A DNA stretch of 64,000 bases from the NCBI RefSeq assembly GCF_037126465.1, contig NC_088201.1:233811406-233875405 (forward strand), written 5' to 3'. Below, piece after piece: positions 32,563 through 42,756 of the stretch (positions within the stretch are counted from its first letter, which is position 1; each line of letters starts with the position of its first letter). The notes beneath the pieces are model-generated. The model saw only the letters and a list, made by a program, of their open reading frames with translations. It searched no databases and had not been told where the DNA came from. This DNA comes from Ornithodoros turicata (Eukaryota; Arthropoda; Arachnida; Ixodida; Argasidae). The translations under genes and the position numbers were made by a program.

Positions 32563-34161
32563 CTACACTGTGGCATTCCGTACCCTTTTTAGTCCATAGT
32601 CCTGCTCGAAAGGTGATGGACACGTTCCATTGTAATCGTCGAAGTCGATGTGGTACACAAGGACGCATCTTCCTTTTGAAAATTTACGTTTCAGCAAGGT
32701 CAAAGATTCAACGAAAAACATTTCGCCCTGCGTTCCTTTCCCATACCTGTATGCCTCGCAGCCACGAAAGGATGTGAACTCCCACACACCTAGTGTACAA
32801 AACTCGAAGAGCGCAGCTTTGCCGCTTTCATTGGATATTTCGTGTGGCATCCACGGTTTGCCTCCAGGGTACGCTGCTGCTTCAAAGAGCAGGCTGACGC
32901 TGAAGCAAGCCTTCACTGGGGCCAGAGCGCTGATTGCTTTCGAGGCTGCATCGAAATTATACTTTGCCAGCAAACACTGCCGGGCGATATCTTGATTAGT
33001 CGAAAATGTGGAAACCTTCGTGTCGAAAAACAAGGTATCAACCTTATCGGCAAGGAGGGAAATATTGAAATGCTGGTGAGCTATGCTTGCGGTGCCGGGT
33101 AGCATCAGCGTAATATTGAAATGGCGTCCAACTTGGGCATTGAGATGAAACAGTTCTTTCAGTCTGTCCAGAAGGTCTGCCAGCGTCTCTCCGTCGTATG
33201 GAAGTCCGCAGGTGTCCTCAGGATACACCCAATGTATGTTGACGCCATCCAGGTGGAAACGAAGCACGGTGTCCAGGATGTCTACGGCGATCCTTGCCAT
33301 CATTCGCTTGTCCCAACCGAGCCGAGCGAATTGAAAGCTGTCCTCAGGATATCCTCCCACTGAGAGCAAAATCGTGTTCCACTTCCGTCTTAGTGATCCA
33401 AGCTGTCGAAGACCATAGTAGTGATCGAAACTGGGAGCCCTACTGACCAGCTGACCAGCGTCGATGTCCACTGACCAGTAGATCACGCAAGAGCAGAGAT
33501 GCAATGGTACGTGTTTCGGTAGGTAGTCGTATTGTTTCGGTTTTCGGAAACGGCTGTTGTTGTAAATACAGCAGAATACGACGTCCTTACTGGGCTCACT
33601 GATGTTGTTCCGTACGATGTCAGAGTCGGCTACGTCAGTGATGTTGTCGGAGATAGCTGCGCTCTTCAGACATGTAGGTGGGAGTCCCTCCCAGTGCTCC
33701 GGGACCGTGACGTGGTCAAAACTCGACGTCGAAGAATGGCTCGCAGAATCTCCGGTCAACGATGTTACGCTAACAGTTTCGACGTCGCTGGAACCACTTC
33801 GAAGGAAGTTAAGGAAGAGGATTCCAGAGGGTAAAATCATAACGCTACATACGATAGTGCAGAAGGTCCAGACGTAGAAGGTGTTGTCGTGGTCTTCTTC
33901 TGGATATGGTTGGCTTTCTTCGGGTGTCTCTAAGCTCCTCAGCGAATAGAACGGAGGACTTCTGACAGGCGTTGACCCCAGGTGTGCTGCAGGCTCAGAT
34001 GAGCTCCCACTGGGTGCCGAAGAACCAGAAGTGTGCTGGCGGGACTGAGGGCTTCCTGATACATTACCAGAGGCTGTTTCCTTGTTACTCGACGGGTAAA
34101 CTGGGCTAGGTGACGTGCAAGGAGGATCAGGGCTATTGCATGTTTCGTTTGACTGCATCAT
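32563..34161 (-). CDS. membrane-anchored GH18 chitinase-like protein, copy B
   Basis: Intact 532-residue intronless frame starting at the doubled ATG (MMQSNETC, 34161); upstream in-frame codons lack an ATG. Residues 1-92 are Ser/Pro/Thr-rich and probably cytosolic. Residues 95-119 form one transmembrane segment (YVWTFCTIVCSVMILPSGIL), giving a type II protein. Residues 195-530 resemble GH18: VVFCCIYNNSRF (first strand), CSCVIYWSV, ILLSVGGYPEDS (the SxGG motif) and DGVNIHWVYPED at 305-316. The chitinase signature DGxDxDWEYP has lost two Asp and the catalytic Glu (to Asn, His and Val), so hydrolysis is not expected. Vertebrate chi-lectins show a comparable loss (YKL-40 reads DGLDLAWLYP). At least five N-x-S/T sites lie after the membrane segment. 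An AATAAA lies within 10 bp of the stop. Likely a surface glycan-binding or structural protein. Confidence 0.88.
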   Translation of the reverse strand: MMQSNETCNSPDPPCTSPSPVYPSSNKETASGNVSGSPQSRQHTSGSSAPSGSSSEPAAHLGSTPVRSPPFYSLRSLETPEESQPYPEEDHDNTFYVWTFCTIVCSVMILPSGILFLNFLRSGSSDVETVSVTSLTGDSASHSSTSSFDHVTVPEHWEGLPPTCLKSAAISDNITDVADSDIVRNNISEPSKDVVFCCIYNNSRFRKPKQYDYLPKHVPLHLCSCVIYWSVDIDAGQLVSRAPSFDHYYGLRQLGSLRRKWNTILLSVGGYPEDSFQFARLGWDKRMMARIAVDILDTVLRFHLDGVNIHWVYPEDTCGLPYDGETLADLLDRLKELFHLNAQVGRHFNITLMLPGTASIAHQHFNISLLADKVDTLFFDTKVSTFSTNQDIARQCLLAKYNFDAASKAISALAPVKACFSVSLLFEAAAYPGGKPWMPHEISNESGKAALFEFCTLGVWEFTSFRGCEAYRYGKGTQGEMFFVESLTLLKRKFSKGRCVLVYHIDFDDYNGTCPSPFEQDYGLKRVRNATV

Positions 34162-34431
34162 GTTAAGGCCGTCTTTGTGCGAAGACTGGAAAATGGGTTC
34201 ATACGAGACGCTTCGGATGGAACGCTCGTTGCTGTTGTCGTCTTCTTCTTCTTGAGTGTGCACTCTCTTCTTCTACGGCGTAGCGTCGAAGGCACAAAGT
34301 TTGTCGAAACTGCTCATATACAAGCTGCTCGATTCGGCAGTTTTTGTTTTGCGGAACCGTTTCGAAGGAGGATATTTCGAAAGAATTTTCGTGTTGTGAG
34401 GGCGTAGTAGGAACATGAAGAGCGCATCTGT
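34162..34431 (-). other. 5' leader of GH18 copy B
   Basis: Homologous to the leaders of copies C, D and E (39800-40052, 52130-52371, 63015-63257). They share CCTCCTTCGAAACG, a GAAGAAGAAG purine tract and TTTTCCAGTCTTCGCACA. The pyrimidine-rich stretch before TTTTCCAG could be the 3' end of a 5'-UTR intron. Open frames through it are not conserved in phase with the protein. Confidence 0.45.
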
Positions 34432-34467
34432 AAATGTTAATTATGAAACTTCCTAACAGGCTGCAGT

Positions 34468-34549
34468 TTTCCTTGTTGCTCGACGGGTAAACAGGGGTAG
34501 CTGGCGTGCAAGGCGGTTCGGGGCTAATGGGTGTTTCGTTCGACTGCAT
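34468..34549 (-). pseudogene. N-terminal stub of an A-type GH18 gene
   Basis: ATG at 34549 begins MQSNETPISPEPP and runs through VYPSSNKE, matching the first 27 codons of copy A. It then switches to unrelated sequence at CTGCAG. The same truncation point is present at 47703, so the deletion predates the unit duplication. Confidence 0.85.
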
Positions 34550-34551
34550 TA

Positions 34552-34724
34552 CAGTGAACCCTCGTTATTATGACCATGGTCGTCCCCAGAAATTTCGGTC
34601 ATAATGAGGAATTGTCACATTAACGGGGGGGATTTGCAGAGGTTTCACAGGATTGTTCCTCAAGAGTATGGTCGTAAAGCGCGTATGTCAGATTATCGGG
34701 GGTCATATTAACGAGGGTTCACTG
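34552..34724. mobile_element. 173-bp pogo/Tigger-like MITE
   Basis: Termini CAGTGAACCCTCGTTATTA and its inverse, flanked by TA (34550-34551 and 34725-34726). The CAGT(G)AACCCTCGTTA start is typical of pogo-type elements. The paralogous site at 47786 (gcaTTATATCACC) is empty with one TA. It sits directly in front of the stub ATG. Confidence 0.9.
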
Positions 34725-35953
34725 TATATCACCGGCCGTGTTTTTGCGAAAACTGGAAATATAGGGTGTCAGACAAGGCGCGTCAGATGGGGCGTGTTCC
34801 GTTTGCTGTCGTCCTCTTCTTCCTCAGCTGTGTACTTGCTCCTTCCAAGTTATGGCGTGGGGCTACAACATCTTTCGATACCGCTCTTACCGGCTGCCTG
34901 CTTCAGAAATTTTTGTCTTACAGAGACGTTTCGAGGGGGGCTCAAGTGGGTGGGGGGGAGAACGTGCCGGCCCCTTTTCTGAGAGTGCGCGCAAGAGGAA
35001 AGGAACCAGGATACGGTAACGTATCGTAATAATCTGACAGTCGAGAGATACATTCAATGTAGAACTCAAAATGATATTCTTTCGTTATATTCTTCACTAT
35101 TTCGCATTGATCATTTAAGGCATTTCTGCTGAGCTGTCCAGTGCAGGACATTGATGCAGAATAATTTTCGTGCAATGTGCGTGTAATAAAAATAGGAGCA
35201 GTGCATGTGCAGATTTTAATTATTGGAGTCAGTCATTTGCAATCAGTGCAAATACAACATTGTTCTGCCAATTGTTGTACAATCCGTTTTGGAAAAGCGC
35301 TCCCCGAATGTCGAAGGGACGTCGGCGTATCACGCTTTTTTTTTAGGCTCCAGTGGAAGTTAGTCCTGGACAGATCGTCTTCTGATTGTAATAGTTCGTG
35401 GGTCTGCGTCGCGAGACAACAGTGATGATCGATCATGAAGAACGCCACGGTCGTCAGTCTGCTGATTAATTTCGCCCACCTGGGGGGTTTGTTCACGTGA
35501 CCTAAATGACGTGTTCCGACTATTACGCCTTCGTATGACGCCATGCAAGAGAAGCCTTTTCAGATTTTGACATTTATTCAAGAAGTTGCGAAATCACCCA
35601 CGAAGACAGTGGCAAGGAGAGACAAAGACACGAAGAACACATCACAGGCCGACTGCTGACTGACTTATGGAATATTTATTAACGGCACGAAGCATAAATC
35701 AACAAAAGATAAAACCGCCGTAAACAGTTGCATGTTATAGAAAAACACAACATATAAATACGACTATTCACTGTACGCCAACTGAAGGTACTCTGCATCT
35801 AGCACCCCGTACCGCAGATCGCTAGATGTAGAGAAGGTACTGTGCTGGACAAAAGCCTACGGAACATGCTCCGGCGCATTTCTTCCTTAGAGGGACACGC
35901 GCTAGCAGCCAGTGGTATCGTACGGACTTACAAACAGGTGACTGGGTTACTTA

Positions 35954-36893
35954 GGGTGGGTTCACACGAGGGACGCATCCCCAGGATAAGTCCGCGGATG
36001 GTGTAAACGTCACAGCCTACGTCATCAAAATGTGCGTCCTCTCCGGTCCGCGGAGGACCGGAATCCCACCGCGGACCATTCGTCTCCGACCCACAAACGG
36101 TCCCCGTGTTGGCGGGGGACTTGAGGATGGAGCAGCGTCTTTTGACTTTTTTTTCTTTTTTCGACTGGCTGTTTTACAGCTCTGACCGCTGAAGCAGAGG
36201 GTATTCGAGGAACAGCGTAATAAAAGAGAGGAATCGTGTACGGGTCTTCACGAAGCAAGAAAAAATGGGGAAAACGAGGGTTTTGCTACGAGCAAGCGGA
36301 TCGCCAAATACGATACCCACTATAGCACGGCGTGGAAATGTGACCTTACTGCACGATAGAACAGTGACAGATAAGTTATGATTATGATAGGTTTTACATA
36401 TGCATTTGTCGCTTTGTACTGTAAATAGCTTTTACTACGTGTCCAGACTCGAGAACTCACAGTTGTCTGTTTCCTTCGCTGAAAACTCAGTGCAGTTTGA
36501 GTTATTCCTTTTCAACGAAGTGGACATTTTATGATTCCGTGGCACGGCAACACTGCTCGTACGCAAAGGCGGCGACCGCGAAATGTGTGTTGTCATCGAC
36601 GTAGCAGTTTCTTTTTTATTTCGCTAGTGCAGTGGTTCCCTCCATTGTGGGATGCTAGAGGTGCAATAATGTACCGCAACGTATAAAATGTCATTTTTTC
36701 TGTTCAACCACAGTGCAGAAAAGTGAGAAAACTGGTTCACGCAGCCTGATAAGTGTTGTTGGAGACGGATTTATCCGCTCCCATCCCTCGTCCCGTGTGA
36801 ATGCTCAGCGGGGACGGGGACTTCTCCGTCCACGTGACGTCACCGCCCGCCGCGGACTTATCCCGGGGATGCGTCCCTCGTGTGAACCCACCC
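35954..36893. mobile_element. 940-bp Harbinger-type TIR element
   Basis: Ends GGGTGGGTTCACACGAGGG with about 45-bp inverted repeats reaching TAAGTCCGCGG. TTA duplicates flank it (35951-35953, 36894-36896), matching the TWA target of PIF/Harbinger. The site in unit 2 (TTACTTAGTCACAT near 49205-49217) is empty. Short frames inside are not recognisable as transposase. Confidence 0.88.
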
Positions 36894-37169
36894 TTACTCA
36901 CATATTTGTAACTCCGTACGGTACCAATCGCTGTTAGCGTGTCACTCTGAGGAAAGAATGCGCCAGAGCCTGTTCCGTAAACTTCTGTCCAACACAGTAC
37001 CTTCAGTACAGGGGAATTTTTCGAGAACTGTTCACATTATTTTATTACAGTTTGTATTTCAGCTTTCACGTCATTAATCAATCTTACAGTCGAGACTCAG
37101 CAATTGCCCTGCGGGCTATTCTTTATCCCCTGCGTGGTGCTTTTATACCAACACGGTCGGTTTTTCTAT

Positions 37170-37713
37170 GGGTGCGTTTTTTATTTTACCCGGGTAACTC
37201 GGGGGTAACCCTTACTGGGCGAAAAATCGAGGGTGACGGAAGTGACGTCATAACTAACCGGCGAAAAAATTCAACTCTCGTCGCTCGAGGGTTACTCTGG
37301 GTACCTACTCTCACTGACCCAGCTCTGCTGGTGGGTAGCAGAGGGTTATGACGTCACACGACGTCAAGTGAGAGTCCCGCGTCTTTTAACTTTCGGATTC
37401 CGATGATATATTGCGGTGGCTTTAGCACGACTGTTGTTTCGTTGGATGCATGCCTTTTTCTTCCTTCGTCATCATCTTCCCCTTCGTCAAATGCGTCAAG
37501 CAGCGCAAGTGCCGCAACTTCTACAATCATGACCTCGTCGAAAACGTCGTCTGCCTCTGCCGCCATGTTCGCTGAGACGGGCGGGCGTAACTCGTAATGG
37601 GCGAAAATTTCTAAACTGGGGTACCTACCCACAGGTCACGTGACATCTCACTCGAGTCACGTGGTGCGTAACCCGGGGGGTTACCCTGGTGGAATAAAAA
37701 AAAAAACGCACCC
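37170..37713. mobile_element. 544-bp Harbinger-like element, unit 1
   Basis: Ends GGGTGCGTTTTTTATT and its inverse with about 35-bp imperfect TIRs, flanked by TAT (37167-37169, 37714-37716). Copies lie at 49486-50024 and, truncated, at 61064-61316. The copy A flank has the empty site. Carries one ATG-start frame on the minus strand. Confidence 0.85.
37354..37566 (-). CDS. short acidic ORF inside the Harbinger-like element
   Basis: ATG at 37566 in strong context (aacATGGCGG) opens MAAEADDVFDE and continues with VAALALLDAFDEGEDDDEGR and KRHASNETT, 70 codons in all. The layout (short hydrophobic helix, acidic run, basic run) resembles the start of Harbinger transposases. The rest is missing, so it is probably exon 1 of the parent transposase kept in a non-autonomous copy. 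The unit 2 copy keeps an almost identical frame. Confidence 0.4.
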   Translation of the reverse strand: MAAEADDVFDEVMIVEVAALALLDAFDEGEDDDEGRKRHASNETTVVLKPPQYIIGIRKLKDAGLSLDVV

Positions 37714-38039
37714 TATGATAAGTGATATGAAAAGTTCCACGACTCTTCCAAATCCATGAAACACGAGTTGGTGTTGTTGCCATAGAACGTATGGCCCTAA
37801 GCACTCCTGAGCGTGGCACTGAGGAGTTCTAAACACGACATGTTGGTTTGTGGTTCTCCTCATTCTGCCTTCCACTGATGACGTGTCCTGTATGGGGTAC
37901 GAAACGTCTGTTTTTCCTGTTATGTCAGTTCCGAGTTATTCTTTCGGAGTATTTTTGATAAACACGACATGTGTCTTATTTTTTAAAATAAAAATCAACC
38001 GCCACTCGAAAAATCGGTACGCAAAATAGAGGGTTTTTA

Positions 38040-39070
38040 GCGTTTACATAATATTTATTTAAAAAAAAAAAAAAAAAACTACGAGAGCAGCTTAGACGTC
38101 GTTTGTCCAGTTGAGTTCTACGGCCAGGCGGACGCCCTCTCGAGGAACGTGTGCAACTACGAGGTGATTAATGAGCTAAAATTGATTAATTAACTTTTTT
38201 AGTTAGGGGATTTCGATCGAAAGTGAGATGGCAGATTGAGAGATTATCCTCGTTGCAAGCCCTTCCACGTTTAACAAATGCTGAAAAAACGCATGTGCGT
38301 TTAAATATCCATCCTCAAATATTTATATGCAAATGAGCCGGAACCGAAACCGCGACGACCGGGAGCCCGGGGAGTACAGCGCTCATTTCACGTTAGATGG
38401 TCACGTGCTTTGGAGCGATGAGAATGATTGGAGTAGGTGCCGCTCAGCTGGCCACGTAAACCGCTTTCTGACCCGGATGAGCCTTCGTCGGAGAGGGTGA
38501 TCCGCTCCCCAGGCGCGCTTTTTCGGTTTCGGCTCATTTGCGTATCGCACATTCGGAGATGGACATTTTAACGCGCGTGCGTGTTTCAGGATTTTTTAAA
38601 CGTGGAATGGCGTTCAACGAAGATAGTCAATCAATCTGCTACCTCTCTTTTGCCCGAAATTCTCAAATTAAAAAGTTAATTTTTGAATTTCAGGTAATTA
38701 GTCATCTGGTAGTTACGTACTCTCTTCAAGATGTTGTCGGCCTGGTCGTAGAACTCAAATACAAAAAAAAAACATCTATGCTGCTGCCATAGTTCTTTTT
38801 ATAGAAATGCTTTAAAGTATCAAAATAAACACCTGGTATAAAAGCCACCAGAGAGCCTTCCAGGAATTTTCGAAATAAATCGCAAAACATCACAGGGCTC
38901 TTGAAGGTGAGGTACCGTCATCCTGACGACTTTCCTAGCGACAGCACGTCCTGCGATTCGCGCTCTTCTTCACGTTGGATGCCTACTAGCAGTTACGCCG
39001 ATCAGATAGAAATTGCTCCTTGAGACACAATGTTGCCAGTCGAAAAACAGATTGTGGGCCTTATCACGTT
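38040..39070. other. upstream region of GH18 copy C
   Basis: Repeated at 50370-51388 and 61660-62676, with conserved ATGCAAATGAGCC and GGTTTCGGCTCATTTGCGTA (inverted relation) and TTAATTAACT words. No gene seen; it may hold promoter elements of the C-type copies. Confidence 0.4.
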
Positions 39071-39073
39071 GTA

Positions 39074-39471
39074 CAGGGTGTATGCTATAAAAGGTCAGTG
39101 ACATTTTCGCGCGTGACACTGTATCTATTTGAGAGACGGACTTGTGCTGCCATACAGTGAATCACTTATGCCAGAGAAACCTACGAAAAAATTGTGGTTA
39201 CCATTCACTGCGTAATAAAGTAAACACGGCCACGGAAACTTTCGTCTTCATGTGTTTCCTATGCGCAATACCGATGGATGGAGGTGAAAGTTTGCATGGT
39301 CATATTTATTTTATTACACAATGCTAGGTAACCACAATCGTTTCGTAGGTTCCTCTAGCATAAATGATTCACTTTGAGGCAGAGAAAGTCTTTTCGTGAT
39401 AGAGGTGTAGCATCAAGGAGGTATCACTTTTTGCACGAAAATGTGACTCACCTTTTATAGCATACACCCTG
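39074..39471. mobile_element. 398-bp TA-target MITE, unit 1
   Basis: Ends CAGGGTGTATGCTATAAAAG and inverse, flanked by TA. An identical insertion lies at 51393-51790. Unit 3 has the empty site (gcgttgTAtttctc at 62671-62684). A 61-codon frame inside is conserved only because the copies are near identical. Confidence 0.92.
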
Positions 39472-40052
39472 TATTTCTCAAGAGTAGAAATTCAGTTTAG
39501 GACACCTTCGTGTCAGCCACAGGAGCAATACCGTAGGAAGGTACAGTCTCAAACACGTGGGATGTAGTGACGTCAATTCGAGAGGATTCTGATGACGCGA
39601 GATTAATACCGACATCACACGTACGGACAGTTTTCAATGTTAATTGGAACCAATGGTCAATGACATGCGCGTACTATCACCTTTGAAGCGGTAAATGTGA
39701 ACCAGTGCAAAAGCAATACAAAAATGTCATTCTAAATTATACACTATATGTTCCTCTCAACTCGCATTTTATTATACAATGTTATCATGTTACCTGTCGC
39801 TCGGCACCCCTTCTAATAAATGCGACCGATGCGGTCGCCCCCTCGGTCCTCCTTCGAAACGTATCCGTAAGACAAAAAGTGCCGAATCAAGCAGCTTGTA
39901 TGAGCAGCTTCAACAAACTTTGTGCGTACGACGCTACCACGTAGAAGAAGAGCGTGCACAGTTGAAGAAGAAGAAGACACAGCAACGAACGTTCCATCTG
40001 AAGCGTTTTGTCTCACACCTTTTTCCAGTGTCCGCACAGAGACGGCCCTGAC

Positions 40053-41636
40053 ATGATGCAGTCGAACGAAAGATGCATTAGCCCTGATCCTCAAGGCACG
40101 TCACCTAGTCCTGTTCACCCGTCGAGCAACAAGGAAACAACGTCTGGTGAAGTTTCAGGAAGTCCCCAGTCCCGCCAGGACACTGCCCCTTCTTCTGCGC
40201 ACAGCGGAAGATCCTCTGAGCCTGCATCACACTTCGGGTCAATGCCTGTCAGAAGTCCTCCCTTCTACTCGCTGAGGAGTTTGGAGACGCGCGAAGAAAG
40301 CGAACCATACCCAGAAAGAGAAAACTACAACTTATTATATGTGTGGGTATTTTGCACCATAATATGTAGCCTTATGGTTCTACCCACCGGAATCATCTTC
40401 CTTCAGTTCCTCCGCAACGTCGAAACTGCGAGCGTGACACCTTTGACCAAAGCTCCCACGAACCATCCTTCGACGTCCAGATTTGACCACGTCACGGTTC
40501 CGGAGCATTGGGACGGACTGCCAGCAACGTGTTTGAAGAGCGCCGCAATCTCCGACAATATCGCCGACGTAGCCGACTACGACATCGTAAGGGACAACGT
40601 CAGCGAGCCCAGTAAGGACGTCGTATTTTGCTGTGTTTACAACAACAGCCGTTTCCGAAAACCGAAACAATACGACTACCTCCCGAAGCACGTACCATTC
40701 CATCTCTGCTCTTGCTTGATCTACTGGTCAGTGGGCATCGACGCTGGTCAGCTGGTCAGTAGGGTTCCCAGTTTCGATCACTATTACGGTCTTCGACAGC
40801 TTGGATCACTCAGACGGAAGTGGAACAGGATCCTGCTCTCAGTGGGAGGATATCCCGAGGACAGCTTTCAGTTCGCGCGGCTCGGTTGGGACAAGGGAAT
40901 GATGGCAAGGATCGCCGTAGACATCCTGGACACCGTCCTTCGTTTTCACCTGGATGGCGTCAACATACATTGGGTGTATCCTGAGGACGATTGCGGACTA
41001 CCATCCGATGGAGAGACGCTGGCTGACCTCCTAGACAGACTGAAAGAACTGTTTCACCTCAATGCCCAAGTGGGACGTCATTTCAATATTACAGTGATGC
41101 TACCAGGAACCGCAAGTGAAGCTCGACAACATTTCAATATATCTCTCCTTCGTGGTAAGGTTGATACCCTGTTCTTCGACACGAAGATTTCGACGTTTCC
41201 CCCCGGTAAATATTTCGCTCAGCGGTGTTTGCAGGCCAGGAAGAGTTTCGATGCAGTCTGGAAGGCAATCAGCGCTCTGGCACCGGGGAATGCTTGCTTC
41301 AGCGTCAGCCTGCTCTTTGAAGCCGCTTACACGGGAAACGTACCGGGTGTACCGGACGAAATATCCAATCAAAGAGGCAAGGCTGCGCTGTTTGAGTTTT
41401 GTACACTCGTTTTGTCTAGATACACGGCCTTCACTGACTGCGAGGCGTACTGGCATCTGGGAGGACCACAGAGCAGGGTCTTCTTCGTTGAGTCCCTGGC
41501 GTCCCTGAAACATAAATTTTCGAAAGCAAGATGCGTCCTGGTGTACGACATCGACTTCGACGATTTGAACGGAACGTGTCCGTCACCGTTTCGGCAAGAC
41601 TACGGACTACACCGGATCTGGAAAGCGACGATTTAG
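40053..41636 (+). CDS. membrane-anchored GH18 chitinase-like protein, copy C
   Basis: Intact 527-residue frame from the doubled ATG at 40053 (MMQSNERC) to TAG 41634-41636, with AATAAA at 41640-41645. Same layout as copy B: Ser/Pro-rich tail, transmembrane segment LLYVWVFCTIICSLMVLPTG, stalk (VPEHWDGLPATCLK), then VVFCCVYNNSRF, CSCLIYWSVGID, ILLSVGGYPEDS and DGVNIHWVYPEDDCG. The dead active site is identical to that of copy B although the stalk is five residues shorter (LRNVET instead of the longer LRSGSSDVET). Copy C lies 5.9 kb from copy B, start to start, and is transcribed away from it. Promoters for both may lie in the shared interval. The gene is intronless in its coding part. Confidence 0.88.
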   Translation: MMQSNERCISPDPQGTSPSPVHPSSNKETTSGEVSGSPQSRQDTAPSSAHSGRSSEPASHFGSMPVRSPPFYSLRSLETREESEPYPERENYNLLYVWVFCTIICSLMVLPTGIIFLQFLRNVETASVTPLTKAPTNHPSTSRFDHVTVPEHWDGLPATCLKSAAISDNIADVADYDIVRDNVSEPSKDVVFCCVYNNSRFRKPKQYDYLPKHVPFHLCSCLIYWSVGIDAGQLVSRVPSFDHYYGLRQLGSLRRKWNRILLSVGGYPEDSFQFARLGWDKGMMARIAVDILDTVLRFHLDGVNIHWVYPEDDCGLPSDGETLADLLDRLKELFHLNAQVGRHFNITVMLPGTASEARQHFNISLLRGKVDTLFFDTKISTFPPGKYFAQRCLQARKSFDAVWKAISALAPGNACFSVSLLFEAAYTGNVPGVPDEISNQRGKAALFEFCTLVLSRYTAFTDCEAYWHLGGPQSRVFFVESLASLKHKFSKARCVLVYDIDFDDLNGTCPSPFRQDYGLHRIWKATI

Positions 41637-41830
41637 TCAAATAAACCGATAGGATAGAAGGAGCCACGTTAATCAATACCGTACCGTACTGTTCACGGGC
41701 ATCTACGTTATCTCCGATAAGCTACGGTGGTTTCAGGTTCAAAACTTGCACTCGTACAAGTAAACAAATAAATTAGATAAAATCACCTGCCTGTCTGTAG
41801 TTCTAGTTACGTATGCAGATGTCATGAGCA

Positions 41831-42200
41831 CCCAAGCAGCACAATGTACTGAAAGTCGAGTGCAATAGGGGTGGACGGTATGTGTCTCATCGATGTTCTT
41901 TAATGTCAGGAGTCTGTTCAAGGCCTTCCATCTACCCGTCAACCCCTATTGCACTTGTTTTTCAGTACGTAACATGAAAAACGGTTAGGAGCAACTAATA
42001 TTTATTCGAACAAGAACTTTCGTGCAAGAGACTGCACTTCTTCAGGTTGCACTTCTTCAGGTTCTTGCACGAAAGTTCTTGTTCGAATAAATATTAGTTG
42101 CTCCTAACCGTTTTTCATGTTACGTGTGTGATTTGCTCTTCGCGGGCTCCTTGACAGTGTTTTATTTTGTTTTGTTTTTCAGTACATTGTGCTGCTTGGG
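41831..42200. mobile_element. 370-bp foldback element, unit 1
   Basis: Ends CCCAAGCAGCACAATGTACT and the inverse. Inside, a nearly perfect palindrome (41967-42124) has arms of about 75 bp, with a smaller inverted pair around AGTGCAATAGGGGT and ACCCCTATTGCACT. The diverged copy in unit 2 is 54152-54521. The end CCAAGCAGCAC also appears at 9112, 56467 and 56706. Confidence 0.75.
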
Positions 42201-42756
42201 CAATACACACTTGGTTTATGATTGAACAGGCGCACGATAGGACGAGGGGACAGCGGCTTCGCGGGGTGATAAGTCGAGCTAATCTAATCAAGTAATCAGG
42301 TAAACGTTGTTCTCCAGATCAATGTATCTTGCTCGCGCGTGCTGCTTCCTCTGTCTTGCATACGGCTTACCAGGAGCCACTTGAGTAAGCTTATTTAGTG
42401 ACTCAAGTCTTACCAATTGACTTGGTGGGGAAAGGACGTATTACCTTACATCATTCTGGTAGTCAATGTGTTTGGACAACGGTTTCTACCTCTTGAATCA
42501 GGGTTTGTTTCGCGTGTTGATAAAGGAGTGTAGAGGAATGTACGTCAGACGGCGTTCGTAGGAAATATCGAACGCCTCCGTGGAAAGTGCGAAGTGGCCC
42601 CAGGTAGCACAAAAGTTTGCAGCAACGTTGTCTAACTGTCATCTCGTAACATTGCTCAGATGTTGCTGTGCGTTTCAGAGCTGGCTGCGCACCGAGAGCA
42701 GCGCTACCCTTTCTCGTAACGTGCGGTAAATACCCCTAATTCGTGGCGTGAATGCT

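Larger units (their letters stand above)
34432..42667. repeat. duplicated unit 1 (copy at 47668-54999)
   Basis: From the junction AATGTTAATTATGAAAC at 34432 to CAGGTAGCACAAA and beyond at 42600-42667, the order of sequence is repeated at 47668-54999 at high identity. The offset changes from about 13.2 kb to 12.3 kb because of the MITEs present in unit 1 and the SINE in unit 2. It contains the N-terminal stub, the long upstream flank and GH18 copy C. Confidence 0.9.

Noticed and set aside
39779..40051. 90-codon frame upstream of copy C (and relatives at 62900-63220) as a separate gene or N-terminal extension
   Set aside because: It lies in the 5' leader, its phase relative to the main ATG is not kept between copies, and in unit 2 and unit 3 stops differ. 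Probably a purine-rich leader.
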